Counted from the first letter of the stretch, positions 33,965 through 45,356 are shown. The stretch is DNA of 64,000 nucleotides from Paraphysomonas bandaiensis (GCA_965644295.1 CBFFRP010000072.1:62001-126000); one strand, 5' to 3'. Numbers and translations are program-made. The notes: generated from the letters alone by a model not told the origin.

Positions 33965-35354
33965 TCACAGTCTTACCCCACCCTCTCTATTCGTGGGAGA
34001 TGTTCTGTTTTTCGCCTGCACTCGTCGGAGAGCGGCCCTATTGGCTTTCCCTGTCGGCGAGTATAAATACTCTAAAAGTGCCTGTATGTCTCCGCCACGT
34101 GTCTCTAGCTGTTTACGCAGGTCGCGCTGTGACATTTCAGGAAATAGAACACACAATGCATCTACGGTACGGTCATCGGGGGGTGCAGAAGAAACATTAG
34201 AAGTAGAGCTCGTGGTAGTTATAGAACCGTTTCCCCAAGATGAAGACCACGTAGATATCGTCGGTTTGAGAGAGCGGGAAAACGTGCGCAGCAGAGCGAG
34301 TGAGGAGCATACAATAAGAATATGGGGAAGGATATGGATACAACTGCAAAGATAAGCCCACGATGACACCACTATACTTTCTCGCATTGCAGACACAGTG
34401 CGTTGAATATACTGATAGTCGCATGCATGTTGCCCAGCCATACATGACTGCACCATACCCATGTACTTTTCTGTCGAAGGGTCCCGTATAAGATTTCTGT
34501 TAATGGTCGTGATAGTGTACGCCTGAGCAAGAAGTACCTCTAGACAAAAGTCCAGATATGGATCCGCAATGTAAGTAGCGGTAGAATAGAGATAACCAAC
34601 CACGAGAGCGCTGGCAAGTGGAAGTATTCCAGAAGGGAGAGAGGATCGTAGCATAAATAGGGCAATGATAAGGCATCCGGCTGATACCTTGGGCAGGCTA
34701 ACCATCGCAGATACTGTACCCACGATACAAAGAGTAATCGTTATCCAATTTGTCACTAGTACTATAAGCACTCCATACAGAACAGAAAAGATACCCTTTG
34801 CAATGTCTCTTAGCAGTAGATAGCATGCAATTGCGTATAGCGGAGACACACACAAAAGAAGCATTTTAATATGAGGAGTATCCTGCATCATGTAAAGGGT
34901 CACAGTTGCGATCCCGACTAATAACCACAATCCTACACACTTCCAGGACCACTCTGCTGTACCCTTTGTTTGGAACAATGGTCTAAGCATACTAACAACG
35001 CAAACAAGCAACACAACGCCGACAGCAATGTCAGCAAGGGGTACATCAATTTCTCCAACTTCTACTGAGCTCCGCCGTGGACCATTGCTTTTCTTACGAG
35101 CCGCAGACTTTAATACTCTATAAGCATCATTGATCTCTCGCTGATGCTCTGTATACATAGCTTTCCTCTCATCTGAGCATATACCGTACTTACCGCACTT
35201 ATCTATAGACAAGATGAGACAGAGAGTAGCATATGGAGAGGGTTACTATGCCTGGATGCCAAGCTTTGGATAGCTCTCTATATCTCGCTGTAATATACTC
35301 TTCATCATCATCAATAGACGCACCAAGCACACGATGACAGTCCGATAAATCCAT
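33965..35354 (-). CDS. J-domain protein with multiple TM helices and C-terminal CUE domain
   Basis: Exons 35252-35354 and 33965-35202; 446 residues. Joining them restores an Hsp40 J-domain: CHRVLGAS, ARYRELSKAWHPDK at about residues 22-36, and INDAYRVLKSAARKK in the third helix. The HPD triad that stimulates Hsp70 is rebuilt only if the 49-bp intron (35203-35251) uses GC-AG ends. About seven to eight hydrophobic helices follow (residues about 88-340). The C-terminus, from DDRTVDALCVLFPEM to ALLEYLYSP (about residues 375-415), matches a CUE/UBA-like ubiquitin-binding fold with its FP motif. J-domain plus ER-type membrane region plus CUE suggests ER quality control or ERAD, but no characterised protein with this plan is known to me. 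Confidence 0.8.
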
Positions 35355-36424
35355 CCTTCACTGTTGCATGAAAGGATCACCAGGTGATCTCTACTCAACT
35401 ATAATAATAAGGATATCTATAATATAATGATGACTTAGTGATAGCACACAGCGATATATAATACCACAGTAGAGTGAGTATAAATATGAAATTCAATGAC
35501 TCGAACTTTAACTCACTTCACTGCAACTTCGTTCACTTCTTTTCTATCACTTCTTGTATATATGTATGTATGTATATATGGCATGGTACACTGCTGTGTA
35601 TGACATGGATATATGCTTGTATGTATATACAAGCTGTATTCCTTGTATATTTACGTATTCTAGTGATTGTGTAAGGTGGAAAAGGACATGAATGGGACAA
35701 AGTAACTGCGCTCTAGATGCATCCACTCATGATATACCAAAACATAAATCACTCATCATTGTTATAATGAGAGTGAACTTTGCATGAACTTGCTGGAGCT
35801 AATTTCAACTCTGCGCGCAATGATCCTATGGAAGAAAAATCATAATTCACAATTACTCTCCTTCAGGAGGGCCACATTATGCAAGATGCGTTACTCTTTA
35901 ACAATAAGTATATTGCTGTTAATTTAAATATTAGTCCTCTTGCCGTACTATGAACTGAGATTATATATGTGAATTTCATCATGTGTCGTGGCTGTACTAT
36001 ATAACTCTGTCGTCGTATCGTGTTTATGAACTTTCTTTTATTATTATTTCCCAATATTGAATATGCCAATTACTTTGTGACTACTAATTAAAATATGCCC
36101 GCCGAGGGCCCTCCATTCTCAGATCAAAGCTGTATTACAGGTGGTGGTTCACAACGATTACATATATGAAATGTTAGGTCTATAGCAAGTATATGAATCT
36201 ATTATACTTAAGAAAAGAGCATCATGGCTAGCATGATTTGTTTCTCGGGGCTACGTAAACAACATTATTTTCATGCATTGCAACTTAGTAAAGCAAAATT
36301 AAATTTAAAACATTAAGCATGGCTATACCGGAGATGTAGATTTCAAACAAAACAATATTATTGAGTATATTCACTCATTTCACAAATTAAGTAACAAATG
36401 GATTTATTGTCATAAATGTAGAAA
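35355..36424. other. Intergenic
   Basis: Contains an ACTGCTGT word at 35590-35597, 236 bp upstream of the J-domain gene, and short TATGTATG repeats. No gene was recognised to the asparaginase 3' end. Confidence 0.5.
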
Positions 36425-37441
36425 TCATTGTGTATTGTCCACTGCAATTGTAGAGTAGTTACTGTGTCCTTCCATGTCAAGTGGTATGGTGTCTTCCCAC
36501 AGCCCCATTGCTCCTTCTCCATTGCCCTTGCACCATGCGCGAATCATACCAGAGGAGTTGAACTCCATTTCCATCTGACCAGTACAGTCAATTGCAATCA
36601 TGCCACCAGTATTCGGAGGGAGAACGGTATGTACCGTTTCCCGTACTGCCTCCGTTAAAGATTTTCCAGCATAAGACATACGGCATGAAACATCATACGC
36701 AGCCATGTATCGCATAAACTGCTCTCCTTTTCCAGTACAACTTACTGCACACGTCGCATCGTTAGCGTAATTCCCGACACCACATATTGGGCTATCGCCA
36801 ACCCGTCCACAGAGTTTATTCGTCAGTCCTCCTGTGCTTGTTGCAGCGGCAATGTGACCCTTGTAGAAACAAACACACCCTACAGTGCCAGTACTGTCGT
36901 CCTTTCCACCTTCTGTTTCAGGTTGCAAAAGGTCATGGTCGTTAAACACTCCAGCTGTGTTTCGTGCCATCTCTAACTGATCCATGCGTTTTTTACTGTG
37001 GAAGTACTCCTGACTGACCTTTTCAATGTCGTGAACGTCAGCCAAAGATTCTGCCCCCTCACCTACCATTAGTAAATGACTTGTTTTCTCCATAACTACC
37101 CTTGCCAATGCAACAGGATTCTTTATAGACTTAACCATCGCAACAGCCCCACTGTGCAGTGTAGATCCATCCATTATACTCGCCTCCATCTCATGGGTCT
37201 CTTTTTCCGTATATACAGATCCACATCCGGCATTAAACGTACGCTCATCTTCAAATAACTTGACAGCATATTCAGCTACATCGACAGCAGTTCTATCACT
37301 GTGTTGGAGACCCTCTCTTGCATACTCATATGTCTTGCGGACTATCTCTCCAAGGGGGTTATAATACACACTGGCATCGATAGTTTTGGCAATATCGCCC
37401 GCACCACCATGCAAAACAAACCCAAAATCTGAACTGCTCAT
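36425..37441 (-). CDS. Isoaspartyl peptidase / L-asparaginase (Ntn hydrolase)
   Basis: Plant-type asparaginase / ASRGL1 family, about 338 residues from the ATG at 37441 (MSSSDFGFVLHGGAGD). The frame continues upstream to 37525 with a hydrophobic stretch, so a longer form is possible. Family landmarks are HGGAGD, the substrate-pocket region FNAGCGSVYTE, the autoproteolytic site DDSTGTVGCV (the threonine of GTVG becomes the catalytic N-terminus of the beta subunit), ATSTGG and GRVGDSP. The enzyme is made as a precursor that cleaves itself into alpha and beta chains. It hydrolyses L-asparagine and isoaspartyl dipeptides. No introns. Confidence 0.92.
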   Translation of the reverse strand: MSSSDFGFVLHGGAGDIAKTIDASVYYNPLGEIVRKTYEYAREGLQHSDRTAVDVAEYAVKLFEDERTFNAGCGSVYTEKETHEMEASIMDGSTLHSGAVAMVKSIKNPVALARVVMEKTSHLLMVGEGAESLADVHDIEKVSQEYFHSKKRMDQLEMARNTAGVFNDHDLLQPETEGGKDDSTGTVGCVCFYKGHIAAATSTGGLTNKLCGRVGDSPICGVGNYANDATCAVSCTGKGEQFMRYMAAYDVSCRMSYAGKSLTEAVRETVHTVLPPNTGGMIAIDCTGQMEMEFNSSGMIRAWCKGNGEGAMGLWEDTIPLDMEGHSNYSTIAVDNTQ

Positions 37442-38602
37442 TTGTATGATGTTCAATGCAAGTGGTAATATGTATAGAGATATGCACATATATATACAAT
37501 CACAGCATCTGACAACAGGCAGCATACTATGTATAAAAAAACACGTGTCACTTATACTTCTATCATCTGGTAGAAGAAGAATATGTTATAGCCAATCATT
37601 TGAGAGATGGCGTTATTAGAGCTATATGATAGGCTGTGTTCAACAGTTGAAAGATCATACCTGCACTTGCTTGAAATAGCCGGACATGCATCTACATATG
37701 AACTCTAGAACTGCCATGTCATGAACTAATAATGAAATTAACTGCTATCGTAGTTGAACTCGTGATACCTCCGCTTACAGATTAATTTACTCATAATCTA
37801 TTCGTTCTTCTAATAATGAATGTGTGCAAAGAATGGGTAGTGCTTACTCTGATATATTCCTACAAGAGTTGAGAGTTGGAGTGGTAGATGTATTAAACCT
37901 TGTGAAAAGTTTGACATCATTTCCGCTAAGTACCACACGAATTGACATAATTAAAAAGCTTCAATGGCAAGTGATGCAGCTTATGTCTGAGTAGTATGTA
38001 GTATATAGCACTGTGAGAAATTTCAGACCACTTGTGCTCAACGAGACAAGTTGTGGTACGTTTCGAGAATAGAATATTAAGAGTTAAAACTAATTCTGAT
38101 TAAGGCTATTTCACTCTAGTTGCTTGAATTGATATTACATCATCAATCCGTTTTAGATCCGACGGAACGTGCATATAGGTTTCCACACATGAACGATAGT
38201 AAAATTGCCTTCAAATAATATATGTTGCAATATCATGTTGACGACAAGTATGATATACAATGTCGTTTTCGGTGTTTTCATGTCCACTCAATGTGTCAAT
38301 AGTCAATATCATCTTGCGTACTTGGTAGCTGTGTGCATCACTATTGTTACTCTGCATTCAGCTTTCACACCTTACTTTTCTATGAAAATATACGTATTAC
38401 CCCTGATTGTAAATTTCATTATTATTCACGCATGCATTTTATTTATTGGAACCTCGCACTGTGTCGTTTGTTGATTGTCGTGGGTGGTTTAAACAGGCAT
38501 GAAGAAGGCCTGAGTCTTGAATGCAATTCTAGTATTTCTTACTACTTAGAACAGTTCATATATAAAAATATTTACATTAGTAATTTATAGAGGGAATATT
38601 AA
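37442..38602. other. Intergenic
   Basis: About 1.1 kb of AT-rich DNA. The hydrophobic frames at 38205-38590 lie in AT-rich sequence and overlap each other in different phases, so they are not supported as genes. Confidence 0.45.
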
Positions 38603-39436
38603 TCACACTTTCAAAGGGGAACTACTGGTATGCGAAGGAGCATGTTCAATCCAAACATCGTTGCGAATTCCCAATCTTGCCTTTAACATAAGCAAGCTGT
38701 CATTATCCTCAACATCAGCGCGAATGAAAGGGATATGCTTGCTACGCAATCTATCATGAACTTTCCTGTAATAAGATTCGATAAAATATCTGATAACATA
38801 AGTATCCGAATTCATTGCAACGCGTGGTGGGACATACTTAGCTAAACGCAAATGAGAAGGAAATACTCCATGAGACCACGCCAGTAATGACGATATATGA
38901 TTCGTTATATTCCGTTGATATATAACATAGGTAGCTCTAGGATAAGCGTCTAGGATATTGTCTAGCGCATCAATCTGAGGGTATATAGCTCGGCCAGATT
39001 TACCATAGCCCCTGAAATTAGTTTCAATAATAACGGGGTACCCATTCCTGATAAAATAATGGAAAGGATCTTTCCCTTCAGCAATTGCTTTCTGTACATA
39101 CAAGCCAGCAGGGCATAATCCTTTTCCATTATTATACAGCTTCATTAATAGAGGGCCGGTGTCATGTAGGGTCCATTTTTTCCAACTCGCGCCATTTTTA
39201 AAACTAACAGGAGGTACAGGATAGGAAAGATTATCACAAGGGTATAAGTAATGAACCGCATTGTACCCAGATTCATTAAAAAAGTAATACAGAGAACTTG
39301 TACCGGATTTAGGCATTGAAAATACTATAATCATATCTTTCCCCTTGTCGAACTGTGATGCATTGACTGCATCACCGCTTGAACGAAATAAACAAAGGGA
39401 GAGTGCTAACAATCTAAAGATATTACTAATATCCAT
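38603..39436 (-). CDS. Secretory-pathway sulfotransferase
   Basis: Single-exon protein of 277 residues from the ATG at 39436. An N-terminal hydrophobic signal (residues about 7-20) is followed by MIIVFSMPKSGTSSLYYFF, the 5'-phosphosulfate-binding loop of PAPS-dependent sulfotransferases. The 3'-phosphate-binding region is probably YPRATYVIYQRNITNHISSL near residue 165, where the usual R-x-P/x7-S pattern reads R-N-I...S. The single-domain, signal-bearing plan fits Golgi carbohydrate sulfotransferases rather than cytosolic SULTs. Acceptor unknown. It lies head-to-head with the TBL-like gene, 373 bp apart. Confidence 0.8.
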   Translation of the reverse strand: MDISNIFRLLALSLCLFRSSGDAVNASQFDKGKDMIIVFSMPKSGTSSLYYFFNESGYNAVHYLYPCDNLSYPVPPVSFKNGASWKKWTLHDTGPLLMKLYNNGKGLCPAGLYVQKAIAEGKDPFHYFIRNGYPVIIETNFRGYGKSGRAIYPQIDALDNILDAYPRATYVIYQRNITNHISSLLAWSHGVFPSHLRLAKYVPPRVAMNSDTYVIRYFIESYYRKVHDRLRSKHIPFIRADVEDNDSLLMLKARLGIRNDVWIEHAPSHTSSSPLKV

Positions 39437-39809
39437 CACTACATGCACTTATCAAGTGGTAGTTATGTTATGTTGCTAGCTAGAGTCATAGAGTGACGCA
39501 CTCAACAGATTTGATGGTTATGTTGCACTGATATCCTGGCTGTACATTGTTGATTTTTACATATCCCGATATTATAATAATATACTATCAAAATTGGCAA
39601 TTTCCACTTTAAATTGTCACTTTTTTGACAATTTTAGTGATTTTTTGGGTGGAATTATTTTCCCTACAGACCCTGCATACGGCGGTATATTTTGCAGAAG
39701 GTGACTGAAACACATGAATCAAAGAAGGTTTCCATGCATGATTCGCTCGTAGTTAATATTATAGCAGTCAATCCATTGTAAATACTTCATACCTCACTTC
39801 GATTTCTAC
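39437..39809. other. Divergent intergenic region
   Basis: Upstream of both the sulfotransferase and TBL-like genes. It holds a perfect 9-bp hairpin AAATTGTCA/TGACAATTT at about 39611-39634. No ACTGCTGT word was seen here. Confidence 0.5.
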
Positions 39810-41242
39810 ATGAAATTCACTTACATGAAGTGGTGTCTATTATGTACGTTTTTTTCTATAGGGTTATCATCATCTCGTCATGATCGATACAAAGAACTGT
39901 ATGAGATCCATAATTTTTCTAGAGTCACTGATCAAGGAGCGGTTGGAGATGCAATTGCTTTTTTGATGAAACAAGATGAAAATCTTGATGAAGAAACTGC
40001 AAAATTACGAATTTTTGCACAAAAACATAAAAATTATCATACATTAGTAACAGATAAAACTTTACCACTTTGCAATGTGACATTCGATAGTATTCGTGAT
40101 GATGGTGTGTTCGTATATCTGGGTGATAATGTTACCCCTCCATATGATTATGCATCATGTTTTGTAATGTTTCCTCGATATCATGTTGCACCTGAGTGTG
40201 AGAGACTTGAACGACAGGAAGGGTATCCTCAACTGTATCAGTGGAAGTGGATGCTTGAGGCTGCTAGACAGGGGAAATGCCGTATGCCTGAACCCACTCC
40301 ATTAGCAGCTGGAGTAGAATATTTGCGTAGGAAGGCAATGAGAGGACGACCCATGCGACCCGTGCCTCCCACCTCCAAATACAATGATACGGAAGGCAAA
40401 GTAGTTAACATCCTTTGGTTAGGGTTGTCTTTTATGGGCCAGCCCTTCTTATCCTCAATATGTATGAACCCGAACATGAAAGGAGGTGGTGGAACAATTT
40501 CCACTGGTAAAGGTTTGAAAGATATTGTACCTTTCAAGGATGCAGTTGATTCCACAGGACGTTGTTCACTACCTTGCGAAGATTGTTTCCCTCGTAGTCT
40601 ACATAAGGGCGTCGGACCAGAGTATCAGTCACCAACGAAGCACTGTCGGCCTGCAGTAAGTGAATATCGTACTGACCCTACTAACGGGGAGGATCCGGTG
40701 ACTGTACGCATATGTTATGCCTATACTTTTAACCTTAAATTGAACATGAAAAAGTTGTACTCGACATTACCGTGCAGTATGCAATGGAACGATATTGATG
40801 TGATCTTTGGACTGCACCCATATGAAGAATTTTCGGGTTATTACATTCCTGGCACGAATGCTAAATTTAAAGAACTAATGCATGTCACATACGTTAGTGT
40901 CAGTCAGATATACCAAGGCATTCTGACTAGTCAACTTAAGGCAGCTTATTCCAAGTATGGATTTCCGCCGCTAACTATAAACCATCTTCGTGGAAAGCCA
41001 AGCAATTGTGACCGTCCAGATATTCACTTTCGTATGCCTGGTTTGACCGACTTTGCATCTCAGGTATAAATTAAACACCCTTATAGGTTTCTTGTAGTCG
41101 ATATGTGTGCTCATTGGTATTTGCTCTGCAGGCATGGTTTTCTTTGCTAGCAACTGGCTTGCAAGTTTTCGATGACTGTCAGCCATCGGATAGTTGCTAC
41201 AAACATAAAAAGAAGTTAGGAGCTATTGAGATTTGGAATTAG
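39810..41242 (+). CDS. Secreted PC-esterase / TBL-like protein (SGNH superfamily)
   Basis: Exons 39810-41063 and 41132-41242 (68-bp intron); 454 residues. A signal peptide (LLCTFFSIGLSSS) precedes a cysteine-containing secreted domain. The C-terminal block DIHFRMPGLTDFASQAW resembles the D-x-x-H/PG motif of trichome-birefringence-like and PC-esterase acyltransferases. The splice joins ASQ to AWFSLL within it. Upstream, VNILWLGLSFMGQPFL sits where these enzymes have G-D-S; here it reads G-L-S. The assignment is by motif order, not overall similarity. If correct, it would acylate or de-acylate cell-surface glycans in the Golgi or outside the cell. The second exon ends in a lysine-rich stretch. 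Confidence 0.6.
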
Positions 41243-42101
41243 CTTTATGTAAATAGAATATGTGAGGATTGTTTGGAGTTTATGGAACACCATAGCTACT
41301 TGAACCGCGTTTTGTTTATTTTATATTAGTATTGCGGATTGGGGAGTGTCAGAGCATGACAACCTAATATATGTGATCGCCTAAGACACCGTACTGCTGT
41401 TTGAAAAATATCTGCTGAGTAGGATTGTTAATGTTTATACTTTTTTAATCTTGACTTGGCCCGCAATTCGTACTTAGCAATAGGTGTTAAGAATCAGCAC
41501 CTAGTAGCTAGCAGGGCTACCTATCAAGTAATTGTCGACTAATTGACGCAGGTAGTAGTCAATTATAATTGAAAGTCTTATTATTAGCAATAGGCGTTAA
41601 AAACCTGCACCAACTTAGTAGCTAGATGAATGCTAAACAAACTAGTTAGACCTCTACCTGTAACTAATCAGTACACACTTTTTTATCCTACTATGAAGCT
41701 GATTGTGCGTCGCCGCAAGCACCAAGGTGCGACCACTTCCGCTCTGAGTTCTTAAGGTCAACATCCCGGATGCTTGACTTCAGCAGGCAGCCCATTACCC
41801 TGGTTACCCTGCCTTGAGGTTTGAGGTGCGCCCCTTTCCGAATGACTGTTTATTCGTCAGTCGTCAAAACCCAATGACATAATAATACGACTGTCTGAAG
41901 TCTTTACAACTACGTACGACTGTGTTTCGAAGTGGACGATATTTTTACTGAGTATGATGGAAAGCTGTACGTAATACTGTCAAAATACAATAAGTAAGCT
42001 GACAGTTATTATTCGTGAAGTCTATGAACTCGATGAGCTAGGAAAGAAACACCCTGATATCGTAATTTCAACACCATTAGATATGAGATATATTATTCAA
42101 C
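41243..42101. other. Intergenic with retroposon copy
   Basis: Carries an ACTGCTGT word at 41393-41400 downstream of the TBL-like gene, and a truncated copy of the nested element at 41570-41860. A short, more diverged duplicate of that element's start lies at about 41475-41511. Confidence 0.6.
41570..41860. mobile_element. Truncated copy of the 28721-29231 retroposon-like element
   Basis: Matches the first roughly 330 bp of the nested element with small deletions, sharing GAAAGTCTTATTATTAGCAA at the start and TGTTTATTCGTCAG at the end of homology (41847-41860). It then stops matching. No target duplication was identified. Confidence 0.75.
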
Positions 42102-43024
42102 CTAGTCAATTTGGTTGAATTTCCTAGTCATACTATTTTCGGTGTAAAAACCTAGTCAAAGCAATAAATGACTCAACCTAGTCAATTATAGTATTAAACC
42201 TAGCATATAGCTACGCTTTACAGAGGCATGAGGTCATAGCAGGTGAAGTAGAACCAATGCAACATACATCAGGTCAAAACAAAGCTAAAGAGCGGTATAT
42301 AGCAGCATAGGCAGGACTCCATCGCTCTCTCCAATGCTGAAGTAGGCTGGTAGACCATTCTTTCTCTCAACACAATCTTCATGCATGTCCTTCAGTTACC
42401 TTTGAAAACATCGATGAAATCTTACTCTCTGGGGTCTATCAGTATCACTTATTTAACTATGAATTATAAGGCACAAGTATGACAACAACACACTACAACC
42501 TCCTACACACCTCTCTACACACTGAAAACAACTGGAAACCAAATCGCATCTTGAAGGGATTTGCTGTTTGCTGGATGCATCAAAGCTGAAACATTCTGAC
42601 TGTACAAGATACTTGCTCCGAAATATTAGTGGCTTGGAGGAAGGATTACCGCGTGGTACCAAACCACAGAAATGAAAAAATTCTTCGCTGGCAGTGTCGG
42701 TTTTCTGATGCTCCTGATCACATCCTGGCTCATCCGAAGATTGTGGGGTTCGATGCCCATGAAATGGAGATTGCTGTGAAACTACACCGTACTTGGTCAT
42801 CAGAAACAGCCCAATTTTCATTCGACTGTGACGACGAAGTGTGAGGCATATAGCATTTGAATTTTTGAATTTATGGCTATAGTAGCTATGCTCCCCTGTT
42901 TGACTAGGTGAATACCCACTTCCACCTACTCAACCTATTTATTTAATGACTAGGTTTTTCTACCTTTTGACTAAGTTTTTACACCAATATTGGTGTGACT
43001 AGGAAATTCCACTAAATTGACTAG
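42102..43024. mobile_element. DNA transposon with about 100-bp terminal inverted repeats
   Basis: CTAGTCAATTTGGTTGAATT at 42102 onward is mirrored by the inverted sequence ending at 43024. The inverted similarity continues inward for about 100 bp through a spaced series of CCTAGTCA words on the left and TGACTAGG on the right. The interior of about 700 bp has only short frames, for example 42629-42844 on the + strand, with no recognisable transposase. It is probably a non-autonomous foldback or MITE-like element. No clear target duplication was found. Confidence 0.7.
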
Positions 43025-43300
43025 ATCGAAAAATAGATCCCATTAAATACTACAACTTGATTGGTTAATCTACAGTATACTTCGAAAGCACAACGCTCTA
43101 TGTATTTCAACTCATATAGACCCTACAATTCTCAGTTAAACATATGGTTACTCTTTATAATACTACTTCCAAATCTACGAAAATAATTGTTCTTACAACT
43201 ACCTAGTAGACATACTTCCCATTAAACATTCATCGGAACGCATGAGTACGCTTACAATCTCATTATTCACACATATTTTGAAAAATGAGTTTTTCAACAG

Positions 43301-44891
43301 CTACTTAGGGAATGTTGAGTTCAGGATATCCTCGAAATAAGTATCATCTTCCACAGCGGCACTAATGTCGGCAAAATAGTCGACAAAAGCATCCAGAGTA
43401 ACCACCTCCTGTTTTCTGACCACCCTGGTCGCAATCACACCAGTAAAGTAGTCATCCTTCATCTGCTTTTCAGAGTATAGTCCCGATTTCACTGGGGGGT
43501 ACTCGGAGCAGCGGTATAAGCGGGAAAGAGTGTCTAATGGGACTTTCTCAGAGCCCTCCTCATCGATGTCGCGGTATATGTTCTCAATAATCTCTTGCCG
43601 CTGAGAAGGGAGAGATCCACGTATTAGGTCCAACAGGTCTCTGTAGTCTATCATACCGTCCTTCCTCACGTCTAGACTTTTGAAAATAGGGTCATAGTAG
43701 CCATCCTGCACAACAATTCCCCTCTGTGCAAAAATAAACTTTACGTCTTCGATGTCTATTCTTCCAGTACTTGGAGCGCCTTTTACACCCCTATCGATGT
43801 CTAAGAATGCTTTACGCAACTCCACCACACCCAGCATTCCGAAAGCCCGCACAGAGTGTCCAAGGTCATCCAGAAGTTCTTCAAATGAAGGTGGAGCGGG
43901 GAAATGTCTGTTGTCGATAGCCATGTCCTCCGATTCTGCAGTTACAAAACACAACTCATTCGTCTCGAGGTCAGGTTTGCTAAGAGTGGTACCAGTCGAC
44001 AGACCCCTAAATTCTGCTTCCACAACTGAAAGTTTACCAATGGCATTGTCGCGACTAGTGAACACCTCAAAGTCTTCCCCAAAATCTGTTAAGTCTCTTG
44101 TCTTGCTGCTTGTGGTTAGGAATGTGTTGGTGGACCGGTGGTTCAAAATAAATCGCTCGGAGGCACTTACTGGTGTGCCAACCGCAACAAACCTCTCTGT
44201 GCCACCAAGCTTACCTTTGGAGGGTTTAGTAACACGCCATACGGCGTTGGCATCGGCAGTGGACGTCATATACACCGCCTGTCGATTGGAGACTTTTGTG
44301 GACGTTCTTTCGTTTTTTAATTCTGAAGATAAGTATAGCACAGGAGCCATAGCAAAACCATCTCCAGATACTAGCAAAGATTCATTGCATGCTAGAAAGA
44401 AGGCTTGGCCATAGCATAGCAAATCGTTTGAAGGGTCGTCTTCGATACTTTGGAGATTGGAAGGAGGTCGAACAATGCGAAAGGTGTTTCGGGCAGTGGG
44501 CTTCTGTTCTGCAGAGGCAGACACCAAAAACTTTCTTTGGTTGGGACAAATATCTTCGTATGGATCACATGCAAACGTTCTTCCTGTTGTATAGTGCTGT
44601 AGTATGACAGTATCACCAAAGCGTATATGTCCATCTGGAGAATAAGTCAAGGGAACCTGAGTTCATACGGTGTCAGACATTTAACTCAACGTGCACAATC
44701 TTACATACCAGTTGTGTGCATTTCGCTATTTTCTGCTGCTGCTTCCTCAAATTGAGACTTCCACCTGATGAGTTGTTCTGAAATTCTTTCAATCTAGCTT
44801 CCTCGATTGCAATCTCTTCCATCCAGTTACCAATTCTAGTAACTGAGCTGAACTTTTGGCCTCCAGCGAGTTGCTGCGGAGTGAACTGCAT
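43301..44891 (-). CDS. CFAP161: CFAP161-like axonemal protein with C-terminal EF-hand region
   Basis: Exons 44709-44891 and 43301-44656 (52-bp intron); 512 residues. The N-terminus TRIGNWMEEIAIEEARLKEF and the post-splice SPDGHIRFGDTVILQH match CFAP161, a microtubule inner protein of ciliary doublets. The middle is beta-rich, MIR-like, with CDPYEDICPNQRKF and YGQAFFLAC. The C-terminal about 200 residues form a calcyphosin-like EF-hand region, LRKAFLDIDRG, SLDVRKDGMIDYRD and RDIDEEG, not found in the roughly 300-residue animal protein as I know it. It implies motile cilia or flagella. The first ATG at 44891 is used. Confidence 0.82.
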
Positions 44892-45356
44892 TGTTGTTAA
44901 CTATAAATATCCCAAATGCTATATGCCAGTCGATATGTATCAAAATAATGAATTGTATTAAGTAGAATGCGTGAAGTGGTTATATGGAAGCACTCCTCTG
45001 ACGGTGGTACAATACATATATATATGCATACCGAGATCTGATATACATGCAGCTACCTCTCTATGTGTTGCTACTGCTGTGTATGGTGGTGTATTGTAAC
45101 TGTAAGTCCTACTGCAGTGCAACCGTCAAGGTATTCTATAGACATCACTAGCAGCAGTCATGCAACAGATATATCCCATATATGGGATGAAACACATCCA
45201 TATATATCCCATATGTGGGATGTATTTCCATCGAATGATCATCGCATACAGCAGTGAGCTGGCCTGATAGCTAGCCGGCCCTGTGAGGAGTAAGTGAGCA
45301 CTGTGGCACTGTTACTCTATTCCTATATACCATATGCATATCAAATCATAAGAGAG
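44892..45356. other. Divergent promoter region with palindromes
   Basis: Between CFAP161 and the GT8-like gene. It contains ACTGCTGT at 45073-45080, its reverse at 45248-45255, and two 16-bp palindromes described separately. Confidence 0.6.
45173..45221. promoter_or_regulatory. Two CArG-like palindromes
   Basis: ATCCCATATATGGGAT (45173-45188) is a perfect palindrome with an SRF/MADS-type CArG core, CCATATATGG. ATCCCATATGTGGGAT (45206-45221) is a near-identical second copy, 33 bp further on. The spacing of about three helical turns would place two dimeric factors on the same DNA face. They are in the divergent promoter of CFAP161 and the GT8-like gene. Confidence 0.5.

Noticed and set aside
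38205-38590. Hydrophobic ORFs resembling a small membrane protein
   Set aside because: Two overlapping frames are both hydrophobic because of T-rich sequence; neither has splice or family support.
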